Source of the DNA: Silanimonas sp965368785
Lineage (GTDB): Bacteria > Pseudomonadota > Gammaproteobacteria > Xanthomonadales > Xanthomonadaceae
Reading direction: 5' to 3'
Assembly (NCBI GenBank): GCA_965368785.1
Contig: CBDUOG010000104.1
Coordinates: forward strand, 1-5,045
DNA length: 5,045 nucleotides
Below, one piece after another: positions 1 to 5,045 of this stretch. The notes under the pieces were generated by a model. It was not told the origin of the DNA and did no database searches. It was given only the letters and a program-made list of their open reading frames with translations. Both the position numbers and the translations under genes were made by a program. Position 1 is the stretch's first letter. Every line of letters begins with the position of its first letter.

Positions 1-169
1 TCATGGTCGACTTGCCTGATCCCGACGCACCCATAATCGCCAGAAACTCACCCGCGCGGACCTGCAAACTCACGCCACGCAATGCCCGCACCTCAGCCGG
101 TGAGCCTTCGTGATAGATCTTCTTGACCTTGTCCAGCCGGATCACCTCAGGCTGCAGCGGGTTTTCCAT
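1..169 (-). CDS. MacB-type ABC transporter ATP-binding protein, N-terminal fragment
   Basis: This is the start of an ABC ATPase of the MacB/LolD type, which would power the adaptor encoded just upstream from the inner membrane. The 56 visible codons hold the first beta strands (VIRLDKVKKIYHEG, then VRALRGVSLQV) and a complete Walker A loop, GASGSGKST, near residues 47-55, in the family context GEFLAIMGASGSGKST. The window ends right after it, so Walker B, the signature motif and any membrane part are not visible. The ATG at 169 follows the adaptor's TGA with one base between (TGA-A-ATG), and a CAGG lies 8 nt upstream as ribosome binding site. Such tight spacing implies translational coupling in one operon. 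Whether it is a full MacB with a fused permease or a stand-alone ATPase followed by a permease gene cannot be decided here. Confidence 0.93.
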   Translation of the reverse strand, partial: MENPLQPEVIRLDKVKKIYHEGSPAEVRALRGVSLQVRAGEFLAIMGASGSGKSTM

Positions 170-170
170 T

Positions 171-1685
171 TCAAGAACCTGCCTGCATGCCAATGATCAC
201 CAAATCCCCGTCATTGAGCTGATCAGAAAGTAGCTCGGCATGTTCGCTGTCAGAAAGGCCGACGCGAACTTGAACCGGCGCCGGCTGTCCGTCCTTCAGG
301 GTGTATACGGTGACATTTCGCTGGCTACGGCGCTCGGCGAGCAATTCATCCAGAGCGAGTAGTTGGTCCTCATTCAAGCCCGGCCGGATTGCGGTCAATA
401 TCTGTTCAAAGAATTGTGCGCCGCCGCCACGAGCACCGGAACCCGCTCCGTTTTGTCCACCAGCACTTGGTGCACTTGCCATCATTTTTTGCCGCGCCTC
501 GCCAATCGCCCCGCGCAATCGCTCTTGCTGTGCTTCATCAAGCTGTAGCCGACCGATCACCTCATTCATCATTGCGCCGCCGGCGGCCCCCGGTCGTTGG
601 CCCTGACCACTGGTTCCAGCCTCAGCAGAAGGCCGACCGGAAAATGGATCTGCGACCTCAGTTGCCGGTTTAAAACTCAGAGCACGCAACGGTACGCGTT
701 TGACATCGTTGCGCTCAGTAATTTGAATTTCGGCATTGGCGGTAAGACCGGGGAGCAAACTCAGATCAGAGTTGTCCACCGCAACCACCACGGGATAAGT
801 AATCACGCCTTGCGTATTGGTCGATGCGAGGCGCACTTGTGCAACACGCCCATTGAAGTTCCGGCCCGGAAAAGCATCAACCGAGAACTTAACCGCCTGC
901 CCGCTACGCACCTGGCCAATGTCGGCCTCATCAATGGCCAATACAATCTGCATCTGTGCCAGATCTTCGGCAATGCTAAACAACACAGGCGTCTGGAAAC
1001 TCGCCGCCACGGTCTGCCCCAGTTCGATGGTGCGAGAAATAATCACGCCGTCAACAGGCGCGCGAATTTCGGTACGCTTCAATTCAAGCTTGGCATTCTC
1101 AACCGCAGCTTTGCGTTGCTGCACGTTGGCTTGAGCAGAACGTATGGCCGCGGCGGTCACGCTAACCTTCGCCGTTGCCTGGTCACGATTAAGCTGCGCG
1201 GCATCCAGAATACTCTGCGAGATCAACTTCTTTTGCAGCAGATCTTGCTGCCGCTTGAGATCACGCTCTGCATTGGCAAAAATTAATCTGGCCTCTTCAC
1301 TTTGCGCCTGTGCCGAAGTCAAATTTGCCTCGGCGCTCGACAGATCTGCAAGCGCTTGATTCACACGCGCCTGGAACGACTCAGGATCGATCTGGGCGAT
1401 GACTTGCTCGGCATTAACTCGCGTATTGAAGTCCGCATTAATCGCAATGACCTGCCCCGAAACCTGCGTACCCACTTCAACTGTAGAAACAGCAGCAAGA
1501 TTTCCGGTCGCTGAAATTACCTGACGTATGCTGCCGGTGCTGATGGCGGAGGTTCTAAACCCCGAGCCCGTCTCGGCCGAGGACGGCCAAAGCAAATAGG
1601 CAACCAGCGCGATCAGGGCTGCGCCGCTAATTACCAGACCGCGACGTTCTTTAATCTGCTGTAAAACCTTGTTCAAGCCCTTCAC
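171..1685 (-). CDS. MacA-like periplasmic adaptor (HlyD/RND membrane fusion protein) with a large C-terminal insert
   Basis: This adaptor links an inner-membrane pump to a TolC-like outer-membrane channel. Numbered from the GTG at 1685 (504 aa): a short basic cytoplasmic end, one membrane anchor (about 16-33, LVISGAALIALVAYLLW), first lipoyl half (about 68-100, VEVGTQVSGQV), a long Ala/Gln/Glu-rich coiled-coil hairpin (about 104-206), second lipoyl half (RAPVDGVI, about 208-215), beta-barrel (about 245-322) and membrane-proximal domain. The hairpin tip carries RQQDLLQKKLIS, matching the MacA-type channel-docking motif (R145, L149, S156). MacA proteins are usually near 370-400 aa; the excess is an insert of about 115 residues inside the last domain (see separate entry). 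Start choice: the frame opens after a TAG at 1755-1757. ATGs at 1754 and 1715 lack a ribosome binding site, whereas GTG at 1685 has GAGG 5 nt upstream. The maximal frame would be 171-1754, 527 aa. The next gene is a MacB-type ATPase, supporting a MacAB-like pump; its substrate is unknown. Confidence 0.93.
   Translation of the reverse strand: MKGLNKVLQQIKERRGLVISGAALIALVAYLLWPSSAETGSGFRTSAISTGSIRQVISATGNLAAVSTVEVGTQVSGQVIAINADFNTRVNAEQVIAQIDPESFQARVNQALADLSSAEANLTSAQAQSEEARLIFANAERDLKRQQDLLQKKLISQSILDAAQLNRDQATAKVSVTAAAIRSAQANVQQRKAAVENAKLELKRTEIRAPVDGVIISRTIELGQTVAASFQTPVLFSIAEDLAQMQIVLAIDEADIGQVRSGQAVKFSVDAFPGRNFNGRVAQVRLASTNTQGVITYPVVVAVDNSDLSLLPGLTANAEIQITERNDVKRVPLRALSFKPATEVADPFSGRPSAEAGTSGQGQRPGAAGGAMMNEVIGRLQLDEAQQERLRGAIGEARQKMMASAPSAGGQNGAGSGARGGGAQFFEQILTAIRPGLNEDQLLALDELLAERRSQRNVTVYTLKDGQPAPVQVRVGLSDSEHAELLSDQLNDGDLVIIGMQAGS
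318..668 (-). other. Helical, Gly-rich insert within the adaptor's membrane-proximal domain
   Basis: This protein region lies between the strand ending VPLRALSFKP and the strand beginning NVTVYTLKDGQ, which are adjacent in ordinary MacA. It contains a Gly/Ser/Pro-rich linker, a helix with LQLDEAQQERLRGAIGEARQ, a second very Gly-rich linker (nt 417-467), and another helix with LNEDQLLALDELLAERR. Both helices open with a Leu-x-x-x-x-Gln pattern reminiscent of the LTxxQ motif of Spy/CpxP periplasmic proteins. The resemblance is by eye only. The reading frame continues cleanly through, so this is not an assembly error or frameshift. Confidence 0.6.
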
Positions 1686-1690
1686 CCACA

Positions 1691-1694
1691 CCTC
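1691..1694 (-). promoter_or_regulatory. Ribosome binding site supporting the GTG start of the adaptor
   Basis: GAGG on the minus strand sits 5 nt before the GTG at 1685. No comparable purine-rich stretch precedes the two upstream in-frame ATGs at 1715 and 1754, so this site decides the preferred start. It lies inside the longer possible frame, so chance occurrence is possible. Confidence 0.45.
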
Positions 1695-1780
1695 GCGAAA
1701 TAATTCTGAAACCATCGCCGTATCGGGGACGATATGGACGCGGATGGCACACATCTACACTGGCCATCATGCCCCAGTTA

Positions 1781-1809
1781 GATACGTGATATATCAATAA
1801 TTGAGTATC
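1781..1809. promoter_or_regulatory. AT-rich nested inverted repeats upstream of the adaptor gene
   Basis: GATAC at 1781-1785 and GTATC at 1805-1809 form outer arms around a perfect 10-bp palindrome, TGATATATCA (1787-1796). This is the most AT-rich part of the gap between hutU and the adaptor gene and could be an operator or promoter region for the pump operon. I could not place a convincing -35/-10 pair on the minus strand: the candidates match only one box well, for example TTGATG with GATACT at a 19-bp spacing. Confidence 0.35.
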
Positions 1810-1843
1810 CTCGCGTATTGATTCGGGACATCAACGCGCGAGG
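1809..1843. other. Strong hairpin (14-bp inverted repeat, 7-nt loop) between hutU and the adaptor gene
   Basis: The left arm CCTCGCGTATTGAT (1809-1822) and right arm ATCAACGCGCGAGG (1830-1843) are complementary at 12 of 14 positions, with one further G-U wobble and one mismatch, around the loop 1823-1829. It lies about 85 nt after the hutU stop. No T-run follows on either strand, so it is not a standard rho-independent terminator. It may protect or end the hutU transcript 3' end, or be part of the adaptor leader. Confidence 0.5.
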
Positions 1844-1927
1844 GCGGAATTGGTTGACAAGAATCGGCTAAATTCAGTGAACTTGGCGTGAGCATCCTGC
1901 CATTCTTCTTGGACCAAGCCAACCGCT

Positions 1928-3598
1928 CTAGAGCATGGGCAGATTAAGGCCTTTTTCTTTCGCGCAGTCGATGGCGATTTCATAACCCGCGTCAGCGTGG
2001 CGCATGACACCCGTTCCCGGATCGTTCCACAGCACGCGGGCAATGCGGCGACCGGCTGCTTCGCTGCCATCGCAGACGATGACCACGCCGGAATGCTGCG
2101 AGAAACCCATCCCTACCCCGCCACCGTGGTGTAGTGATACCCACGTGGCACCGCCAGCGACGTTGAGCATGGCATTAAGCAAAGGCCAGTCGGAGACTGC
2201 ATCGGAGCCATCGAGCATACTTTCCGTTTCGCGATTGGGACTGGCTACGGAACCAGAATCCAAATGATCGCGACCGATTACGATGGGCGCTTTAAGCTCC
2301 CCGGTGCGCACCATTTCATTAAAAGCCAGGCCCAGACGATGTCGGTCACCCAGACCCACCCAGCAAATACGTGCCGGTAAGCCTTGGAAGCTGATGCGCT
2401 CATTGGCCATATCCAGCCAGCGATGCAGATGAGCATCGTCCGGAATGAGCTCTTTGACCTTGGCATCAGTTTTGGCGATATCTTCCGGATCACCGGATAG
2501 AGCGACCCAACGGAACGGTCCGACGCCGCGGCAGAATAAGGGGCGCACATACGCGGGTACAAACCCGGGAAATGCGAAAGCATTCTTGCAGCCCTCTTCT
2601 AAGGCGACCTGACGAATATTATTGCCGTAGTCGAAGGTCGGAATGCCCATCGCATGAAAAGCCAGCATCGCATCAACATGCACACGCATTGCCGCGCATG
2701 CTGCTGTTTTAACGCCCTGAGGATCCGTTTGCTGAGCGGCCTCCCACTGTTCCACGCTCCAGCCAATCGGCAAGTAGCCGTGGATTGGATCGTGCGCGGA
2801 AGTTTGGTCGGTGACCGCATCGGGCTTGACTCCGCGACGCACCAACTCTGGCAAAATTTCTGCAGCATTGCCCAATAAGGCAACCGACCTTGCCTTGCCC
2901 TCGGCACAATATTTCGTCAGTCGAGCCAAAGCGTCGTCTAAATTATCTGCCTGCTCATCGACATAGCGAGTTCGCAGGCGCATATCGATGCTGCTCTGGC
3001 GACACTCGATGGCCAGCATGCTCGCTCCGGCCATGGTCGCGGCCAACGGTTGCGCCCCACCCATTCCGCCCAAGCCCGCGGTTAAAATCCACTTACCGGT
3101 CAAGTCGCCGCCGAAATGCTGCCTGCCCATCTCCGCAAAGGTTTCGTAGGTGCCCTGAACGATGCCCTGCGAGCCGATATATATCCAGGACCCGGCGGTC
3201 ATCTGGCCATACATCATCAGACCCTTCCGATCGAGCTCATTAAATTTTTCCCAGGTAGCCCAATGCGGCACTAGATTGGAATTGGCAATCAACACCCGCG
3301 GCGCATCTACATGCGAAGGGAAAACCCCCACCGGTTTGCCCGACTGGACTAATAAGGTTTCATCGTCGCCCAGCGTTTTGAGCGTCTCAAGAATCCTATC
3401 GAAGCTGGGCCAATCGCGCGCTGCACGTCCGATACCGCCGTAGACAATCAGCTCCTCCGGTTTTTCGGCAACGTCCGGGTCCAGATTATTCTGAATCATG
3501 CGAAATGCCGCTTCGGTTAACCAGCTCCGACAATTCAGCTGTGTGCCATGTGGCGCGCGCACGACTCGACCCTTGGATATGCGATTGTTGCTGGACAT
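1928..3598 (-). CDS. hutU: Urocanate hydratase (urocanase)
   Basis: Cytoplasmic enzyme of histidine degradation that adds water to urocanate, the product of histidine ammonia-lyase, giving 4-imidazolone-5-propanoate with tightly bound NAD+ as electrophile. The protein is 556 aa, normal for the family, and similar to pseudomonad HutU throughout. Seen, in numbering from the ATG at 3598: YGGIGRAARDW (GG 54-55), YGQMTAGSWIYIGSQGI (Q132), the dinucleotide loop TAGLGGMGGAQPLA (GMG 178-180), GNAAEI, DQTSAHDP, the Tyr of FDYGNN, the catalytic Cys412 in PARICWVGLG, and LHHGGGVGMGFSQH near the C-terminus. The start at 3598 is preferred over an ATG at 3604 because AGGA lies 6 nt before the former but touches the latter. 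Odd: the expected Arg in the ECQQSRID segment is Ser (S203). No hutH, hutI, hutG or hutC lies in the window; the gene seems to have its own promoter. Confidence 0.97.
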   Translation of the reverse strand: MSSNNRISKGRVVRAPHGTQLNCRSWLTEAAFRMIQNNLDPDVAEKPEELIVYGGIGRAARDWPSFDRILETLKTLGDDETLLVQSGKPVGVFPSHVDAPRVLIANSNLVPHWATWEKFNELDRKGLMMYGQMTAGSWIYIGSQGIVQGTYETFAEMGRQHFGGDLTGKWILTAGLGGMGGAQPLAATMAGASMLAIECRQSSIDMRLRTRYVDEQADNLDDALARLTKYCAEGKARSVALLGNAAEILPELVRRGVKPDAVTDQTSAHDPIHGYLPIGWSVEQWEAAQQTDPQGVKTAACAAMRVHVDAMLAFHAMGIPTFDYGNNIRQVALEEGCKNAFAFPGFVPAYVRPLFCRGVGPFRWVALSGDPEDIAKTDAKVKELIPDDAHLHRWLDMANERISFQGLPARICWVGLGDRHRLGLAFNEMVRTGELKAPIVIGRDHLDSGSVASPNRETESMLDGSDAVSDWPLLNAMLNVAGGATWVSLHHGGGVGMGFSQHSGVVIVCDGSEAAGRRIARVLWNDPGTGVMRHADAGYEIAIDCAKEKGLNLPML

Positions 3599-3604
3599 AA
3601 TCAT

Positions 3605-3609
3605 TCCTG
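3605..3609 (-). promoter_or_regulatory. Ribosome binding site that decides the hutU start
   Basis: CAGGA on the minus strand abuts the ATG at 3604 without a spacer but sits 6 nt before the in-frame ATG at 3598, favouring the latter (protein beginning MSSNNR rather than MIMSSNNR). Confidence 0.6.
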
Positions 3610-3625
3610 AATGCGTTGACGCATT
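3610..3625. promoter_or_regulatory. Candidate operator: 16-bp palindrome at the hutU promoter
   Basis: AATGCGTTGACGCATT consists of perfect 7-bp arms around a 2-bp centre. It overlaps the last bases of the candidate -10 box and covers the expected transcription start, ending just before the ribosome binding site. That position is typical of a repressor site. It does not resemble the TGTATATACA-like operator I know for HutC, so the regulator is unknown. In RNA it could form a small 6-bp hairpin with a TCAA loop. Confidence 0.45.
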
Positions 3626-3652
3626 ATAAAACAGCCGCCCGAACTCAGTCCG
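3623..3652 (-). promoter_or_regulatory. Candidate sigma-70 promoter of hutU
   Basis: On the minus strand a perfect TATAAT (-10, 3623-3628) lies 18 bp downstream of a weak -35 (CGGACT at 3647-3652, three of six consensus bases). This would give a leader of about 20 nt to the hutU start. The weak -35 suggests that an activator may be needed, or that the -10 match is fortuitous within the terminator tail it overlaps. Confidence 0.35.
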
Positions 3653-3658
3653 GACGGC
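3625..3658 (-). terminator. Rho-independent terminator of the serine hydrolase gene
   Basis: On the minus strand GCCGTCCGGA, loop CTGAG and TTCGGGCGGC form a 10-bp GC-rich stem (8 Watson-Crick pairs plus two G-U wobbles; arms 3649-3658 and 3634-3643), followed by TGTTTTAT. It begins 19 nt after the hydrolase stop codon. The other strand has no T-run after the stem, so it acts in one direction. It overlaps the candidate hutU promoter. Confidence 0.8.
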
Positions 3659-3677
3659 CTCATAAATAATGACGGAA

Positions 3678-5045
3678 CTAGGGCTTTTTATCGGCGTCGA
3701 TCACCCGACCCGACTGGCTGAATTGAATCGCTTTAAGCGCGCCGGCTTCATCACGCCGGAACTCGATACGAATTCCAAACTGATCGGCAGTCGCCACATC
3801 TTTTTCGGAAATTCGCAGCGCAATAGCGCCCTGACCTGTGGCTTGAGCCATCAGCACGCCTTCTTGAGCAAACAGCTTCAGCTCAAAACCGGGCTGTAAC
3901 TCAAACACGCCCTCATAGCTGGCTAATTGCTCGGCGCTCAGATTTAGCGCAGGAGCCAGATTGCTGGGTCGCGCAGTCATTGCGCCGCCTCCTTGCATCC
4001 ACATAAAACCTTTCTCTTGAGCGTTTGGCTTGAGCAATGCGTCAAACGCTAACGGATAAAAATCGCCGGCGCTGTCATAGGCCATTTCAAACTCCGGCTG
4101 ACCGGCTGCCTGCAAGTAAAGCACGCCCTTGCGCACACTCAACTTCATCTGCAACCCGCCATCAAGCACATAATCACCGGCCATGCGTTCGAGAACTGCA
4201 GGATCTGGCTTGGCTACTTTGCGCGGCCCGCCCAGAGGCCAGCGCGGATTGATCAGATGCAGGCCCAGATTGCCCAAACCGCCCAGGGCAGTCAGCGATG
4301 TATCCGACAGGATGACCACACCTTTTTTTGATGTCGGCGAAAAAGCCACAAAACTCGAAAAACCGCCGGTTCCACCCTCATGGGCCATAAACCGTTCACC
4401 GGACATCTTGGAAACCATCCAGGCCATTGCCATCGGTCGCCCGACTTCGCCCATCGGCTCATGGGTCTGCTGCATCAAGCTAACCGTGCCCGCATCGCCG
4501 ATTCCCATGCCGCCTTGCACATAGCGCACCATGTCACTCAGGCTGGAGCGGATACCACCGACGCCTTCGGTATTCATGGGAAACGTCCAAGCCGGTGTGT
4601 CTTTGCCTGTCGGCAGGCGTCCTGTGACTGCGTGAGTACCTTCGGGTTTAGTGCGGGTATAGCTATTACGCATCTTTAGAGGTGAAAAAATATGCTGGTT
4701 CAACAGCACCTCGTAATCTTCACCCGCAGTCCTTGCGACAATGTGACTGAGCAGCATCGCCGCAAAATTCGAATACTCAAACTGCGTGCCGGGGGCTCTG
4801 CGCAGACGCACCGTGGCCAACGCACCAAGCAGGTCATCTTCGGTTACCGTCGAATATGGATCAGCCGGATTGGTCAGCTTCCATGCCGCCGGAATCGACG
4901 GTAATCCGGATGTATGCGTGAGCAAATGGCGCAAGGTGATTGCCTGTTCTTCAAATGTAGGCGCGACAATCCCCTCGGGCAGATGCTGCTGCAACGGGTC
5001 ATCGATGTTCAGCTTGCCCTGCTCAATCAACCACGCCAGTAATGT
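3678..5045 (-). CDS. Serine hydrolase, class C beta-lactamase/penicillin-binding family, N-terminus missing
   Basis: This enzyme belongs to the family of AmpC, DD-peptidases and EstB-type esterases, which act through an acyl-serine; the substrate cannot be told from sequence. The frame is open to the window edge (TLLAW precedes the TTG at 5030), so the true start lies outside; 455 residues are visible. Numbered from the edge: LIEQGKLNIDDP (6-17), the family motif LLTHTSGLPS (about 41-50), the catalytic Tyr motif YSN (91-93), the FPMNTEGVGGIRSS segment (about 155-168), and HEGGTGGFSSF (about 222-232) in place of the KTG box. The SxxK nucleophile motif should lie only a few residues beyond the edge. 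After the catalytic domain (to about 265) comes a beta-rich C-terminal part of the DUF3471 kind, apparently present twice. A signal peptide, usual for this family, would be out of view. A terminator follows the stop, so the gene is probably not co-transcribed with hutU. Confidence 0.93.
   Translation of the reverse strand, partial: TLLAWLIEQGKLNIDDPLQQHLPEGIVAPTFEEQAITLRHLLTHTSGLPSIPAAWKLTNPADPYSTVTEDDLLGALATVRLRRAPGTQFEYSNFAAMLLSHIVARTAGEDYEVLLNQHIFSPLKMRNSYTRTKPEGTHAVTGRLPTGKDTPAWTFPMNTEGVGGIRSSLSDMVRYVQGGMGIGDAGTVSLMQQTHEPMGEVGRPMAMAWMVSKMSGERFMAHEGGTGGFSSFVAFSPTSKKGVVILSDTSLTALGGLGNLGLHLINPRWPLGGPRKVAKPDPAVLERMAGDYVLDGGLQMKLSVRKGVLYLQAAGQPEFEMAYDSAGDFYPLAFDALLKPNAQEKGFMWMQGGGAMTARPSNLAPALNLSAEQLASYEGVFELQPGFELKLFAQEGVLMAQATGQGAIALRISEKDVATADQFGIRIEFRRDEAGALKAIQFSQSGRVIDADKKP

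Noticed and set aside
417..467. The Gly/Ala/Ser-rich stretch in the adaptor as a possible frameshift or misassembly.
   Set aside because: The frame stays open and resumes a recognisable adaptor sequence (NVTVYTLKDGQPAPVQVRVGL) downstream, so it is a genuine linker.
597..1286. A 229-codon plus-strand open frame.
   Set aside because: It lies wholly antisense to the adaptor gene, whose domain order is clear. The translation has no recognisable domain and is explained as a shadow frame.
1851..1860. TTGTCA on the minus strand as a -35 box for the adaptor operon.
   Set aside because: No acceptable -10 hexamer lies 16-19 bp downstream.
1844..1927. A possible terminator for hutU directly after its stop (CTTGGTCCAAG).
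   Set aside because: The stem is only 4-5 bp and no T-run follows on the minus strand. The stronger hairpin at 1809-1843 also lacks a T-run, so I call no standard hutU terminator.
1831..2070. A 79-codon minus-strand frame overlapping the hutU 3' end, whose last 30 or so codons run past the hutU stop and look protein-like (EEWQDAHAKFTEFSRFL).
   Set aside because: Most of it is hutU read in another frame, no ribosome binding site precedes its start, and the tail outside hutU is too short to recognise. A gene remnant cannot be excluded, but nothing positive supports it.
1..5045. CRISPR arrays, tRNA or rRNA genes, insertion sequences, attachment sites.
   Set aside because: No regularly spaced direct repeats, cloverleaf, transposase-like frame or terminal inverted repeats were found; nearly all of the window is accounted for by the four genes.

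Overview
The window holds four genes, all on the minus strand, so the reading order runs from high to low coordinates. Codon use, about 55% GC, and a urocanase closely resembling the pseudomonad form suggest a gammaproteobacterium. I cannot name a genus.

Layout in transcription order: (1) a serine hydrolase of the class C beta-lactamase/penicillin-binding family (3678-5045), missing its N-terminus at the window edge and carrying what looks like a duplicated C-terminal module; (2) a 79-nt gap with a rho-independent terminator, a candidate promoter for the next gene and a near-perfect palindrome; (3) urocanate hydratase hutU (1928-3598), apparently complete; (4) a roughly 240-nt gap with a strong hairpin and an AT-rich set of inverted repeats; (5) a MacA-type periplasmic adaptor (171-1685) with an unusual insert of about 115 residues; (6) one base later, the first 56 codons of a MacB-type ABC ATPase (1-169), cut off just after Walker A.

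The adaptor and ATPase clearly form one operon for a tripartite MacAB-type efflux or export pump, needing a TolC-like outer-membrane partner not seen here. hutU performs the second step of histidine breakdown, but no other hut gene lies in the window. The hydrolase is separated from hutU by a terminator, so these look like three independent transcription units without an evident shared function.

No RNA genes, insertion sequences, CRISPR arrays or attachment sites were seen. The points most worth a second look are the Spy-like helical insert in the adaptor, the loss of an expected arginine in the NAD-binding part of HutU, and the regulatory DNA in the two gaps. I did not find a convincing undescribed multi-gene system.
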